Shown: positions 25,901 through 35,821, counted from the first letter of the stretch. The stretch is DNA of 64,000 nt from Clostridium beijerinckii (GCF_036699995.1 NZ_CP144906.1:5482501-5546500), one strand, 5' to 3'. Program-made: numbers and translations. Notes: generated from the sequence alone by a model not told the origin.

Positions 25901-25925
25901 TTATATTTACTTTTAATAAAAAAAT

Positions 25926-25967
25926 AAAGCACTAAATACAGATCTTTAAAATCTATACTTGTGCTTT
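25926..25967 (-). terminator. Leftward terminator upstream of the IS
   Basis: Imperfect hairpin with AAAGCAC / GTGCTTT at its base. On the minus strand it is followed by a run of T (the A8 at 25917-25924), so it stops leftward transcription. Confidence 0.65.
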
Positions 25968-26010
25968 CATAGCATTACTATTTATTTACTACAATTCCTT
26001 GTATAACATA

Positions 26011-26039
26011 ATTATACCAACTATATTGCTTTTTGTGAA
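26011..26039 (-). promoter_or_regulatory. Leftward promoter, probably once that of the chemoreceptor
   Basis: TTCACA (26034-26039), 17-bp spacer, TATAAT (26011-26016) on the minus strand. It would produce a transcript of about 90 nt ending at the 25926-25967 hairpin: either a small RNA or the attenuated leader of the gene now behind the insertion sequence. Confidence 0.5.
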
Positions 26040-26070
26040 TTGTTATTTTTCACGAAACCATTAATAAAGA

Positions 26071-26099
26071 AAAAAACCCTATCTAAACTAGGGTTTTTT
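26071..26099 (-). terminator. Terminator of the SEC-C gene
   Basis: Perfect stem AAAAAACCCTA / TAGGGTTTTTT with a 7-nt loop. Confidence 0.9.
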
Positions 26100-26155
26100 A
26101 GTGTATCGAATAAGAAACTCCAATATAACATGAAGATCATTTATATGTAATTATA

Positions 26156-26659
26156 TTATTTATCTTTTCCACAACACTTTTTGTATTTTTTTCCACTTCC
26201 ACATGGGCACATATCATTTCTTCCAACTTTATCTAGATTTCTTACAATCTTAGATTCCTTGTATTGCTTTTGTATTTCATTTCTTTTTTCCACTGAGAAT
26301 ATTCCATCCCATTGTGGTAATGTGTATAAATATTCTGCTTTTGCATCTAGCATATTCAAATATAAAGTTTCTAGATTTATATCAAGTACTATTTCTGTAT
26401 CAGCATCTATAGCCTCAAGATCATATTGAGTTTTTAAACTATCATTAATACCATCCATAAATCCCATAGCAAATTCTACTGTGGAATCATAATCTTTAGC
26501 TAATTCATTTATTGTAGTCTTTTTAACACTTTTATGATTAGCTAATAAATCTTTATATATTGATTTTTCTAATTTACTATATTCTTCCCAGAAAGCATTT
26601 TCTCCCTTAGTTTTTACATAGTCAACAACCATGTCAGTCCAATTTGTATATAAACTCAT
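26156..26659 (-). CDS. SEC-C motif protein
   Basis: 167 residues. The last 20 hold a SEC-C zinc-binding motif, [13 protein letters not shown], the same type found at the C-terminus of SecA where it binds SecB and ribosomes. The N-terminal 140 residues are helical and not recognised. The role is unknown; SEC-C tails often mark proteins that bind other proteins or ribosomes. AGGGAGG ribosome site. Confidence 0.8.
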   Translation of the reverse strand: MSLYTNWTDMVVDYVKTKGENAFWEEYSKLEKSIYKDLLANHKSVKKTTINELAKDYDSTVEFAMGFMDGINDSLKTQYDLEAIDADTEIVLDINLETLYLNMLDAKAEYLYTLPQWDGIFSVEKRNEIQKQYKESKIVRNLDKVGRNDMCPCGSGKKYKKCCGKDK

Positions 26660-26729
26660 TTTTAAGTCCTCCCTTAAATCTTCATTGATTATATATAATA
26701 TATTTCTATAAATTATAAGCTCAAATAAA

Positions 26730-27521
26730 CTATATCTCTATATAACTGCTAGGATTATGTCTGTTTGCCATAGTTAATATTATGTCCTCTTTTAGCTTAA
26801 TTCCATTTTCATTTAGCACGTTTAAAACAGTTTGATATGCTAAATCTGGTTGATTATTAGTATTACTCAAATGCCCTAAAATAATCTTTTTCTTAGTTGA
26901 ACATTTATATAGTTCAACTATGGCACTCCCACAATCATCATTAGATAAATGTCCTATTTCGCTCAATATCCTACGTTTCAAAGGATATGGATATGGTCCA
27001 AACTTAAGCATATTTACATCGTGGTTACTTTCAAGAAGAATAACTTCTGAATCTTTTATATTATCATAAATTTCTCTTGTAAAAGTTCCAAAATCAGTTG
27101 CTACACTTATGCTTTTTTCTCCTGAGCTAACTGTATATCCCATTGGCGCGGCTGCATCATGCGGAATATTAAATGCTTTAATGCTCATATCTTCTATTTC
27201 AGTAAATGATCTTTTATCAATTACTTTTATGTTATGCTCTTTTATATTTCCAATTAAGCTTTCCATAGCAGACCAAGTATCAGCATTTGCATATATAGGA
27301 ATGTCATACTTTCTAGACAGTACTCCAACCCCTTTGATATGATCACTATGCTCATGAGTTATAAAAATTCCGTTCAAGTCTTTTGGATTTTCATTAATTT
27401 CTTGCAACGCTAAATCAATTTTTTTACCTGGGAGTCCTGCATCAATTAATATCTTAGCTTTATTTGAAGCAATAAACATACTATTACCGCTACTGCCACT
27501 ATATAAAGAACAAAATATCAT
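26730..27521 (-). CDS. WalJ/YycJ-like metallo-hydrolase
   Basis: 263 residues, metallo-beta-lactamase fold. The metal-binding motif HEHSDH is in [13 protein letters not shown]; other ligands are in VATDFGTF and LGHLSN. The opening [13 protein letters not shown] is characteristic of YycJ/WalJ, which in Bacillus belongs to the WalRK cell-wall locus and has been linked to DNA-repair/wall phenotypes. Here it follows murA by 26 bp, so a cell-envelope link is plausible, but walR and walK are not in the window. Confidence 0.85.
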   Translation of the reverse strand: MIFCSLYSGSSGNSMFIASNKAKILIDAGLPGKKIDLALQEINENPKDLNGIFITHEHSDHIKGVGVLSRKYDIPIYANADTWSAMESLIGNIKEHNIKVIDKRSFTEIEDMSIKAFNIPHDAAAPMGYTVSSGEKSISVATDFGTFTREIYDNIKDSEVILLESNHDVNMLKFGPYPYPLKRRILSEIGHLSNDDCGSAIVELYKCSTKKKIILGHLSNTNNQPDLAYQTVLNVLNENGIKLKEDIILTMANRHNPSSYIEI

Positions 27522-27547
27522 TCCAATCTCCTCCCCTTTAATTTATA

Positions 27548-28813
27548 CTATTCATCAACTTCTATTCTCTTAATATCTGCCCCTAAAGCTCTAAACTTAT
27601 TTTCTATATGAGGATATCCTCTATCAATATGCTCTATACTAGTTATTTCAGTTGTTCCCTCTGCAACTAATCCCGCGATAACCATGGCAGCACCTGCTCT
27701 TAAATCTGTTGCCTTTACCACTGCGCCTGTCAATTTTTGCGCTCCATCTATAATCGCAACTCTGCCTTCAACTTTAATATTGGCTCCCATCTTTTTCAAT
27801 TCATCTATGTGTTTATGCCTATTCTCCCAAATAGATTCAGTAATTAAGCTTCTTCCCGGTACAATACTTAGCAATGTTGACATTGGTTGCTGAATATCCG
27901 TTGGAAATCCTGGATATGGTGTGGTTTTTATATTCACACCCTTAAGTGGTGAGTTCACGGTAACTCTAATACAATCATCACCTTCTTCAATCACTGCCCC
28001 CATCTCTGTAAGCTTAGCTGTAATTGATTCTAAATGCTTTGGTATAACATTTCTTATATAAACATCTCCACCTGTAGCAACAGCTGCTATCATGAATGTA
28101 CCAGCTTCAATTTGATCTGGTATTACGCTATAAGAGCAGCCTTTTAGGCTTTCTACTCCTTTAATTCTTATTACATCTGTTCCTGCACCTCTTATGTCAG
28201 CTCCCATTGAATTTAAGAAATTCGCAACATCAACAACATGAGGTTCCTTTGCTACATTCTCTAGCACTGTTACCCCCTCTGCTAATGTTGCCGCAATCAT
28301 AACATTTATTGTTGCTCCTACTGAAACTACATCAAAAAATATATTAGCGCCTACTAGCTTATCAGCTTTAACATTAACTGCTCCGTGCTCTATAAACACA
28401 TCAGCTCCTAAAGCTTCAAATCCTTTTATATGTTGGTCAATTGGTCTTACCCCTATTGAACATCCTCCTGGAAGAACTACTCTTGCTTTCTTAAATCGTG
28501 CTAATAAAGCTCCAATAAAATAATATGAAGCTCTCATTCTTCTAACATCATCCGTGCACGCATCAAAATTATTTACATTAGTGCTATCTATTTCTAAAGT
28601 ATTGTTATCTATCTTAATAATATCGCAACCTAAGCTTCTAAGTATTCTTTCCAAGCAGTGTACATCTTCAATATCTGGTATGTTATCAATTATGCATTTT
28701 CCATCACTTGCCATTATAGCTGCTGGTAATATTGCTACTGCTGCATTCTTGGCCCCATTGATATCAACAGTACCTTCTAGCAAGTTTCCGCCGTTTATAA
28801 CTAATCTCTCCAT
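27548..28813 (-). CDS. murA: MurA, UDP-GlcNAc enolpyruvyl transferase
   Basis: First committed step of peptidoglycan synthesis: transfers enolpyruvate from PEP to UDP-N-acetylglucosamine. 421 residues. Lys22 is in NGAKNAA and the catalytic, fosfomycin-reactive cysteine is Cys118 in [13 protein letters not shown]. The ATG at 28813 gives the standard MERLVINGG start with a GGGTGA ribosome site; a GTG at 28822 has none. Clostridia often carry two murA copies; I cannot tell which paralogue this is. Confidence 0.95.
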   Translation of the reverse strand: MERLVINGGNLLEGTVDINGAKNAAVAILPAAIMASDGKCIIDNIPDIEDVHCLERILRSLGCDIIKIDNNTLEIDSTNVNNFDACTDDVRRMRASYYFIGALLARFKKARVVLPGGCSIGVRPIDQHIKGFEALGADVFIEHGAVNVKADKLVGANIFFDVVSVGATINVMIAATLAEGVTVLENVAKEPHVVDVANFLNSMGADIRGAGTDVIRIKGVESLKGCSYSVIPDQIEAGTFMIAAVATGGDVYIRNVIPKHLESITAKLTEMGAVIEEGDDCIRVTVNSPLKGVNIKTTPYPGFPTDIQQPMSTLLSIVPGRSLITESIWENRHKHIDELKKMGANIKVEGRVAIIDGAQKLTGAVVKATDLRAGAAMVIAGLVAEGTTEITSIEHIDRGYPHIENKFRALGADIKRIEVDE

Positions 28814-29188
28814 TGAATTCACCCTATCTATTAAAATCTATATTATCATATATATTATTTTACATTATTAACCTATTTTATAATTAAAATCTACTTTAAT
28901 TATTATATCATAAACTAAATTTATTTAAATACATTTTTTCAGTCCATCAACACTTTTTTAACTATATATGTGTTACAACACAATTTTTCTTTTGGTTTTG
29001 TTGTAATTATATCCCTTAAAACATATATTACTGGAATAAATATTTCTTTTATTGAAAAAATATCCTTAAAAACCTAATTGTTCTTATCATTACTATTTAA
29101 TTATTCTTCTATTCTTTTATTCTATTTATTGTGTTATAATTTACTAAGATTTTTATTAATACAATATATTGAGATTGTGAGGTTTATC
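28814..29188. other. Intergenic region between murA and the next gene
   Basis: A+T-rich spacer between divergently transcribed genes. A TATAAT at about 29136 is a likely -10 box for the rightward gene. I see no operator, riboswitch or small gene. Confidence 0.4.
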
Positions 29189-29728
29189 ATGAAGTACTAT
29201 ATAGTTGCATTATTTGATGAGGAAACCTATCAAGTAATATCACCAATACAAAGGAATATGTCAAAAAAATTCAGAGCAAATAGAAACTCACCTATGCCTT
29301 TTGTCTTATTAACATCTATTGAAAATCCAAATTTGGATAAATTATATCCAGTTGTTGATAAAATTATAGCACCTTATAAGAGTTTTAGAATTGATGCAAG
29401 TGATTTAGTCTATTTGTTTGAGCCTACCAAAAGTATAAATTTAAAAATAGACGATAAAGGTTATATAAGGAGACTTTCTCGTAGTCTTTTTGATATATTA
29501 GAACTTAACGGATTTACTGTTAAGTCTTTTGGAGATAGTTTTGTTTCACTTGCAAATTTAGGTTATCTTCCTAAGGACTATAAAAAGCAAGATGTAAAGC
29601 TAAATTTCCCTGAGATATATAATACTGATAACCTTGTTAAATTAAGAATTAAGAGTGTTGAAATATGGAAGCTTCCTACGGTAAAAAAGAATACTCCCTT
29701 AAAATCTTATATTTTGAAAGACTTTTAG
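29189..29728 (+). CDS. Hypothetical protein, possibly 2H-phosphoesterase-like
   Basis: 179 residues, cytoplasmic, no signal peptide or membrane helix. The N-terminal half (YYIVALFDEETYQVISPIQ, then a PFVLLTS strand and PYKSFRIDASDLVYLFEP) has the layout of the 2'-5' RNA ligase/2H fold, but the two H-x-S/T motifs that define an active enzyme are missing. Start at 29189 is backed by GTGAGG 8 bp upstream; a longer frame from 29078 would run through the promoter region. Function unknown. Confidence 0.7.
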   Translation: MKYYIVALFDEETYQVISPIQRNMSKKFRANRNSPMPFVLLTSIENPNLDKLYPVVDKIIAPYKSFRIDASDLVYLFEPTKSINLKIDDKGYIRRLSRSLFDILELNGFTVKSFGDSFVSLANLGYLPKDYKKQDVKLNFPEIYNTDNLVKLRIKSVEIWKLPTVKKNTPLKSYILKDF

Positions 29729-29790
29729 TTTAAGCGTTCTTACTATCATAATAAATCGCCTGTTAAACAATCCAATTAGTTTATGTTTTT

Positions 29791-29830
29791 AAGACTGCAT
29801 TGAATTTTTATATTCAGTACAGTCTTTTTT
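29791..29830 (+). terminator. Terminator
   Basis: AAGACTG / CAGTCTT base with a longer imperfect upper stem (TGAAT/ATTCA), then T-run. Confidence 0.85.
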
Positions 29831-30013
29831 AATATTTTTTAAAATCACTCTAAATCTATAGTTATATTTTCCTTGAAAGTAAAATTAATTTAAAAATAAT
29901 CTCTTAATTTCGAATTTTCTAAAAATATTTTTTTGTAGTCGTTTTCCGAACTTTCATTTATTTTAAAGATTTTGTAAAATAATATTATTATTAGAAATGT
30001 AGGAGGATTCACT

Positions 30014-30490
30014 ATGAATATTCAGCCACTATTTAAAGTACAAAAAAAATACAATGATAGTTTATCTATAAATGAAGAGCTAGACTCCCACAAATTGCGA
30101 GTACGCAAAAACCTAGAATTTGAAATCTCTCTTGGTGCATTGGCTAGTGAAACTAATTGTTTTAGCTACTTACTAAAAAAATCTAGACCTGTTAACATCA
30201 GTGCTATATTCGATAAGTATATAACTTGTATTTCTCAAGTCTTAACACTGGGTATTGATCATAAATATACAGATTTAATTGCAGTATCTATGACGCCTAA
30301 TGACTATTGTTTAAGTGATCAGTTTCTAAACCTATATATTGACATAAATGATTTAATTGCTTTCCCATCTATAGATCACTACTTAACTTTATTTGAAGAC
30401 CTATTAAGTCTAGGATTGACATTAGGTTTTTCAGAATCTCAAATACAAAATCAATTTATTAAGGATTTAGACAACTTGGTTATACTTTAA
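30014..30490 (+). CDS. dUTPase-like (all-alpha) protein, probably inactive
   Basis: 158 residues, all-alpha. Spacing and pattern resemble dimeric dUTPases (dUTPase_2): an L-x-K-Q start, a LGALASETNCFSYLLKK segment where active enzymes read ELGELANE-R-F-W, and a YITCISQVLTLGI helix where they read EYVD-LHF. In this protein two of the three metal-binding Glu and the Asp of the second motif are replaced (Ser, Ala and Thr). It may be a structural or regulatory relic. AGGAGG ribosome site. Confidence 0.6.
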   Translation: MNIQPLFKVQKKYNDSLSINEELDSHKLRVRKNLEFEISLGALASETNCFSYLLKKSRPVNISAIFDKYITCISQVLTLGIDHKYTDLIAVSMTPNDYCLSDQFLNLYIDINDLIAFPSIDHYLTLFEDLLSLGLTLGFSESQIQNQFIKDLDNLVIL

Positions 30491-30579
30491 TTAATGTATT
30501 CATGCTAATTACATAACACCATTTTTATTTTTTATAATATTTAATATTCTTAGGGGAATAATAATTCTGAGGTGATGTT

Positions 30580-31011
30580 ATGTTTGGAATAATATGTGCA
30601 ATAATTTCTGGAATTGCTATGAGTATTCAAGGTGTATTTAATACCAGACTAGGTGAGAAAATAGGAGTATGGGAAACTACATTATTAGTTCAGATAATTG
30701 CCCTTATCTTAAGCCTTATCATTTTTTTATTTTTAGGTGATGGTAATTATTCTAATTTGAAGGATTCCAACAAGCTTTATTTATTAGGTGGCGCACTAGG
30801 GGTTGTTATAACCTTTACCGTAATAAAAAGTGTCAGCTCAATGGGACCTACTTTCGGTATTGGTATTATATTGATATCCCAATTACTTGCTGCCGCACTT
30901 ATAGATGCCTTTGGGTTATTTGGCAGTGAACGGCTTAGATTTTCATTAAATCATTTTTTAGGTATTGCTATTATGATTGCTGGTATTGTAATATTTAAGT
31001 GGAATCATTAG
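30580..31011 (+). CDS. DMT_YdcZ-family membrane protein
   Basis: 143 residues with four to five hydrophobic helices. Matches the small drug/metabolite transporter family YdcZ (DUF606): the opening FGIICAIISGIAMSIQGVFNTRLGE and GGALGVVITF are typical. Probably works as a dimer, substrate unknown. Followed after 17 bp by a metallo-hydrolase gene in the same direction, likely one operon. Confidence 0.88.
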   Translation: MFGIICAIISGIAMSIQGVFNTRLGEKIGVWETTLLVQIIALILSLIIFLFLGDGNYSNLKDSNKLYLLGGALGVVITFTVIKSVSSMGPTFGIGIILISQLLAAALIDAFGLFGSERLRFSLNHFLGIAIMIAGIVIFKWNH

Positions 31012-31028
31012 GAGAGGACGGATAAGAC

Positions 31029-31844
31029 TTGAATCTTTTTTCTAACATTAATTTTTTATTCCATTTAACAATTAACAATATAAAAGAATATGTAAAAAAA
31101 AGCGCTGAGATAAAATCTGATAAAATTATAGAAAATTCAATTAATTGGTTTGGTCATGCTACCACAATTATTAATCTATCAAATAAAATTATTATAACTG
31201 ACCCTGTATTTTCCAATTCCTTGGGATATTTTAAGAGACTTGCAAAAAAACCAGTATACATAAATGATTTAAAAGTAGACTATATCCTACTATCTCATGG
31301 ACATATGGATCATTTAAATTTTTCATCTCTAAAAAAATTAAATAAAGATGCTGTCTTTATTGTTCCAAAAGGATATACCCGTATTGCTAGACTGCTTGGT
31401 TTTAAAAATGTATTTTTATTACATCCTGGAGATGTATATGAAGATGACTTTATAAAAATTACTGCTTACGAAGCTAATCATGATGGGAGACGCTTCTATT
31501 TTGGACATGATGATGAAAGTATTTCATATTTAATTGAAAGAGAAAATAAAAGCGTGTTCTTCGCAGGAGATACAGCGCTCACTGATAATTTTAAGAATAT
31601 ATCCTGTGATGTTGCATTAATGCCTGTAGGGTGTTATAAACCTGATAGATTTTCGTATATGCATTGTACGCCAGAACAGAGTTATGAAATGTTTAAAATG
31701 ATGTCTTGCCCTACAATGATACCAATTCATTATAAAACTTTTAAAATTTCATTAGAGAATTTTCAGGAAACTGAAGAATCATTATTAAATTTAAATGATA
31801 AAGCTATAAAAATTATAGACATAGGGGAGACCTACAGTTTTTAA
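31029..31844 (+). CDS. Metallo-beta-lactamase-fold hydrolase, UlaG/NAPE-PLD-like
   Basis: 271 residues. Motifs are WFGHATTII at the start of the domain, LLSHGHMDHL as the H-x-H-x-D-H metal site, FAGDTAL with the bridging Asp, and IPIHYKTF with the last His. This is the layout of UlaG and NAPE-PLD-type lactonases and phosphodiesterases; the substrate is unknown. It starts at TTG with GGAGAGG 11 bp upstream; no ATG fits. Second gene of a short operon. Confidence 0.85.
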   Translation: MNLFSNINFLFHLTINNIKEYVKKSAEIKSDKIIENSINWFGHATTIINLSNKIIITDPVFSNSLGYFKRLAKKPVYINDLKVDYILLSHGHMDHLNFSSLKKLNKDAVFIVPKGYTRIARLLGFKNVFLLHPGDVYEDDFIKITAYEANHDGRRFYFGHDDESISYLIERENKSVFFAGDTALTDNFKNISCDVALMPVGCYKPDRFSYMHCTPEQSYEMFKMMSCPTMIPIHYKTFKISLENFQETEESLLNLNDKAIKIIDIGETYSF

Positions 31845-31917
31845 ATAGTAGATTGATTATTATTTTTATTCAAGTTTCATACTTGTATTTATTTTTAATA
31901 ATCAATCTACTATTTAA
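31841..31917 (+). terminator. Long hairpin terminator
   Basis: Perfectly paired arms of about 22 nt (TTAAATAGTAGATTG side) around a loop that itself holds a small hairpin (CAAGT / ACTTG at 31871-31885), followed by T6. Confidence 0.85.
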
Positions 31918-32048
31918 TTTTTTGTACAATTTCTTCATCTATTGAATCAATATTGTATAACAAAAATTTTTTTAATCATTCATTTTTTATTAACAATAAA
32001 ATTCTTTTTCATATAATATATTGAAGTAATAATATTTTGGAGAAATAT

Positions 32049-33248
32049 ATGTTTTCATCTAAAAGTAAGCTAGACCATAATCTAAAAGATTATATATCAA
32101 AAAATGCTTATAAAAGTTATAGAATACTTATACAATATAAAGATTTTCAATCCTCAATAGTAAAAAAAATTAGTTCATATAAAGGTACTGTACATCACAT
32201 TATTGAATCCTCTAATATTATAAGTGCCGAACTAAATTCAAGAGGCATAGATAGAATTTCTGAATATCCTGAAATAAAAAAAATTTACTTGGATGAATAC
32301 CTGTTTTTGTGCGGAATGAGCGTGACTACTGCAAATAAAATCCACTTTTCGGAAAAGTATAGTTTATCTGGTGCAGGAGTAGGAATAGGACTTGTAGATA
32401 GTGGAATATTTCCTCATCAAGACCTAACTTCCCCTAGCACTAAAATAGAGTTATTTGAAGATTTAATTAATAACTTTCGCTATCCTTATGATGATAATGG
32501 ACACGGTACCTCCATGGCCGGAATTTTGTGTAGCAGTGGTATCTCATCAAATAATATGTATAAAGGAATTTGTAATAAAAGTAAGCTATTCTGTTACAAG
32601 GCATTTGATAAACTCGGTAAAGGATTTGCTTCGGATATATTATATTCTATAGAAAGTTTATCTAATATATCTAAAGAAAATAACATAAAGGTATTATGTT
32701 TGCCTTTTGAACTTTTAACCCATAATACATTCATTATCTCTTGCTTTGATCTGACATTTAAGTATGCTATATCGAAAGGATTAATTCCGATAGTTCCTAG
32801 CGGAAGTAACCTGAGTGAAAAAACTTCTATTATGGGAATTGCTACGCTCCCAAGCTGTATCACTATAGGTGGTCTAAATACAACTACCTCCATAATGAAG
32901 CCTTATACTTATTCTTCCGCAGGACCATATGGGAAATTATTAAAACCTGATTTATCTGCTGCATGCGTTAATATTATATCTTTGAATTCTGATAATAACT
33001 ATATTTCAGAAAAAAACGGAATTAAGGTTTACCCAAATAAACTTGAAGTACCATATAAAACTTTTACAGGCTCATCTATTGCTACAGCCTATATTAGCGG
33101 ATTATGTGCGTTATTATGTGAGAAAAATCCATCAATAACTTTCAAAGATATGATTTCCTTATTAAAGGTTGCATGTGATCCTATTGATGAGATATCCAAT
33201 CAAATTCAAGGTGAAGGTATTGTAAATATAAATAAACTCATCATATGA
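32049..33248 (+). CDS. S8 (subtilisin) family serine protease, no signal peptide
   Basis: 399 residues. The triad is clear: Asp in GLVDSGIFPHQDL, His in DDNGHGTSMAGI, Ser in FTGSSIATAYISGL; the oxyanion Asn is in PSGSN. A propeptide-like N-terminal region (about 90 residues, YRILIQYKDF...) precedes the catalytic domain. There is no secretion signal, so it probably acts in the cytoplasm, the mother cell or forespore; clostridial relatives include CspB-type germination proteases, but that link is only a guess. Start at 32049 uses GGAG 6 bp upstream. Confidence 0.85.
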   Translation: MFSSKSKLDHNLKDYISKNAYKSYRILIQYKDFQSSIVKKISSYKGTVHHIIESSNIISAELNSRGIDRISEYPEIKKIYLDEYLFLCGMSVTTANKIHFSEKYSLSGAGVGIGLVDSGIFPHQDLTSPSTKIELFEDLINNFRYPYDDNGHGTSMAGILCSSGISSNNMYKGICNKSKLFCYKAFDKLGKGFASDILYSIESLSNISKENNIKVLCLPFELLTHNTFIISCFDLTFKYAISKGLIPIVPSGSNLSEKTSIMGIATLPSCITIGGLNTTTSIMKPYTYSSAGPYGKLLKPDLSAACVNIISLNSDNNYISEKNGIKVYPNKLEVPYKTFTGSSIATAYISGLCALLCEKNPSITFKDMISLLKVACDPIDEISNQIQGEGIVNINKLII

Positions 33249-33554
33249 TTATTTATTTTAATGAATATTATCCATATTTAGAAGCATGCATTTGTTTTAT
33301 TAGATTAGTTAATTTCTTATAAAGACAAATGCGTGCTCTTTATCTTCTCTCAAATCTTATATAAAAGTAATTAATCCCAAGTATTAGTTGATTAATATTT
33401 CGCTTTATTAAGGCTATAATATGCTATAATTATTTACATACATTAGGTTATCATATAACTTACATTATAAACGATTATGTTAATCTAATATTATTAAATA
33501 AAGTTTTGTTTTTATAATATATATTAAAACTCTGAAAGGTAGGTAGTAAACGGA
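33249..33554. other. Intergenic region before dnaD
   Basis: Contains the protease terminator at 33283-33340 and then A+T-rich sequence with no clear consensus promoter or other element. Confidence 0.4.
33283..33340 (+). terminator. Terminator of the protease gene
   Basis: 13-bp stem AGCATGCATTTGT with one G-T pair, about 30-nt loop, then a T-rich tail. Confidence 0.7.
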
Positions 33555-34553
33555 ATGAGCACATTTATGTTAAAGAATAGATCTCTAGGGTTCACTCCTG
33601 TTAACAATGTATTTATAGAAAAATACATGCCGCAGGCTAGAGGCGAATTTGTAAAAGTTTATTTATTGATGCTAAAGTATACTATTTCTGGTGAATTAGG
33701 CGTTAGCTCATCAATACTAGCTTCCTCGCTTAATTTGTTAGAATCAGACATTATGAATGCATTTAATTATTGGAATGATCAAGGAGTTATAAAGCTAACT
33801 CAGATAGATAAGATGGGCAACTTTAATGTAGAATTCATAGATTTAGTTGAAGAACCATCCAAACCTACTAAACAAGTTGACTTATTAGAAGCCTTGGATA
33901 GTACAAATACTAAAGATATGCTAAAGGATATTGAAACTCTTCTAGCTAGACCTCTATCGCCAAACGAAATGTCACTTTACTTAAATTGGCAAAAGGAATT
34001 CGGTTTTTCATCTGAATTAATTCTGATTTTAATGGAATACTGTATATCAAAGGGAAAAAGTGATTCTAGATATATAGAAAAGGTTGCTATAGCTTGGCAT
34101 GATCAAAAAATAGCCACTATCGAGCAAGCTCAAAACTTAATAAAAAAAGCAGAGGATAAGTGGATTAATATAAGAAAAATTCTTACTTATTTAGGTATAA
34201 ATAATACGGACATAATGAAGCCTCAACAGGATTTAATAGAAAAATGGCTTCTTATTTATAAGTATTCAAATGAAATTATATTTAAAGCTTGTGATGTATG
34301 CTTTGAAAGATTGAATAGAGCAGATTTCAAGTATATCGACGGAATCTTAAGTAATTGGAATAAAAATAATATTAGAACTTTAGAAGATATAGCTCTTAAA
34401 GATAATAAAAATTCAAAAAATAATAAGTATCAAAAAACTTATAATACTAATAATAATGATAAATCATCTCTCAAATTTAATAACTTTGAGGCTCGAGAGT
34501 ATGACTATGATTCATTAGAAAAAAAACTTTTAGGATGGGATAGCGATGATTAA
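33555..34553 (+). CDS. DnaD-domain replication initiation protein
   Basis: 332 residues. The N-terminal winged helix covers roughly residues 1-110, and two DnaD-type C-terminal helical domains follow, with the linker ARPLSPNEMSLYLNWQKEFGF and the repeat ISKGKSDSRYIEKVAIAW. DnaD helps load the replicative helicase after DnaA opens the DNA. The next gene, overlapping by 8 bp, encodes the helicase-loader ATPase, matching the dnaB/dnaD-dnaI arrangement of Firmicutes. The last 40 residues are Asn- and Lys-rich and probably flexible. Confidence 0.9.
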   Translation: MSTFMLKNRSLGFTPVNNVFIEKYMPQARGEFVKVYLLMLKYTISGELGVSSSILASSLNLLESDIMNAFNYWNDQGVIKLTQIDKMGNFNVEFIDLVEEPSKPTKQVDLLEALDSTNTKDMLKDIETLLARPLSPNEMSLYLNWQKEFGFSSELILILMEYCISKGKSDSRYIEKVAIAWHDQKIATIEQAQNLIKKAEDKWINIRKILTYLGINNTDIMKPQQDLIEKWLLIYKYSNEIIFKACDVCFERLNRADFKYIDGILSNWNKNNIRTLEDIALKDNKNSKNNKYQKTYNTNNNDKSSLKFNNFEAREYDYDSLEKKLLGWDSDD

Positions 34554-35526
34554 AGGTTATCAAACAGAAATTTTAAAAATATATGATAAACTTAGAGAAG
34601 ATGAAGCTAGAAATTTGAAGATTAGAAAAGAAGAAATATCAAAGAAATATCCTGAGATTATTGAATTGGATAATAAAATTCAACGATTATCTTTAAAAAT
34701 GGCAGTATCAATTCTTAAATCTAAAGATAGTGAAAAGACAATAGATGATTATAAGGAGAATATAACAGATTTAAGAATAAAAAAATGCGAAATGCTAGTT
34801 GAAAGAGGTTATGACCCTGAATATTTGAATTTGCGATATCAATGCAATAAATGTAAAGATACAGGCTTTATAGGCAATATAAAATGTACTTGCTATAAAC
34901 AAAAGCTTATTAAGTTATACTATAAAAACTCAGAATTAGAAAATACGACATCCTATAATAACTTTGATAATTTTGATTTAAATTTGTTTTCAAGTCATAA
35001 ACTTGGAGATGAAAAATATTCTCCTAGAAAAAACATGGAGAATAATTTAGAATATATATTAAAAGACTATCTTCCTAGTTTTTCAGAAATATCAACAAAC
35101 TTATTATTTTACGGAAATCCAGGTAGTGGTAAAACATATTTATCATATTGCATTGCTAAAGCCGTATTAGATATGGGATTCTTAGTAATTTATAAAACCT
35201 CTGATGAGTTAATTAAGAATTTAAGAGAAATAAGATTCAATAATGACTCAGGCTTAGAATCATTATTACTAGAATGCGACTTACTAATTGTAGATGATTT
35301 AGGCGCAGAACACCTTAATGAATTTTCAGTAACTGAATTATTTAATATAATTAACAAGCGAATTCTTACTAATAAGAAAATGCTTATCTCAACCAATTTA
35401 ACTTTGCCAGGAATAACAAAGCAGTATAGTGAGAGAATCGCTTCTAGACTAATTGGAGAATTTAAACTCTGCAAATTTTATTCTGAAGATATAAGGATTA
35501 AGAAAAATTTAGAAAAAAATAGATAA
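34546..35526 (+). CDS. DnaC/DnaI-type helicase loader ATPase
   Basis: 326 residues. An N-terminal helical part is followed by a Cys-rich segment (YQCNKCKDTGFIGNIKCTC) that can bind zinc, as in Bacillus DnaI. The AAA+ domain has Walker A GNPGSGKT and Walker B LLIVDDLGAE, and an Arg-rich SERIASRLIGEF sensor region. It loads the DnaB helicase whose gene is in this window at 45.4 kb. Overlaps dnaD by 8 bp, so translation is coupled. Confidence 0.93.
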   Translation: MIKGYQTEILKIYDKLREDEARNLKIRKEEISKKYPEIIELDNKIQRLSLKMAVSILKSKDSEKTIDDYKENITDLRIKKCEMLVERGYDPEYLNLRYQCNKCKDTGFIGNIKCTCYKQKLIKLYYKNSELENTTSYNNFDNFDLNLFSSHKLGDEKYSPRKNMENNLEYILKDYLPSFSEISTNLLFYGNPGSGKTYLSYCIAKAVLDMGFLVIYKTSDELIKNLREIRFNNDSGLESLLLECDLLIVDDLGAEHLNEFSVTELFNIINKRILTNKKMLISTNLTLPGITKQYSERIASRLIGEFKLCKFYSEDIRIKKNLEKNR

Positions 35527-35549
35527 TTTTAATTTGATTCAAATAAACT

Positions 35550-35599
35550 AAACTCTAATATGATATTTATTATCTTAATGACTATCATATTAGAGTTTT
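35550..35599 (+). terminator. Terminator of dnaD-dnaI
   Basis: Perfect 15-bp stem AACTCTAATATGATA with a 17-nt loop and T4. Confidence 0.85.
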
Positions 35600-35701
35600 C
35601 ATTTTTACTACAAATTAATATTATAAATTCGCCTTACTAACCTGTATTTATATGCTCTCAAAATTTATTCCCAGATCTGACTTTATTATAATTTTTAAAA
35701 C

Positions 35702-35742
35702 AAAAAAAAGAACAAGCTCTAGTTTATAAGAACTTGTTCTTT
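35702..35742 (-). terminator. Terminator of the tRNA operon
   Basis: Stem AAAGAACAAG / CTTGTTCTTT just beyond the last tRNA; T8 follows on the minus strand. Confidence 0.9.
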
Positions 35743-35744
35743 AA

Positions 35745-35821
35745 TGGCGACTCAGAAGGGGCTCGAACCCTCGACCTCCGGCGTGACAGGCCGGCACTCT
35801 AACCAACTGAGCTACTGAGCC
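35745..35821 (-). tRNA. tRNA-Asp (GTC), copy 1
   Basis: 77 nt with encoded CCA. Anticodon GTC in CCTGTCACG; T-loop GGTTCGAG. Last gene of the operon. Confidence 0.97.
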
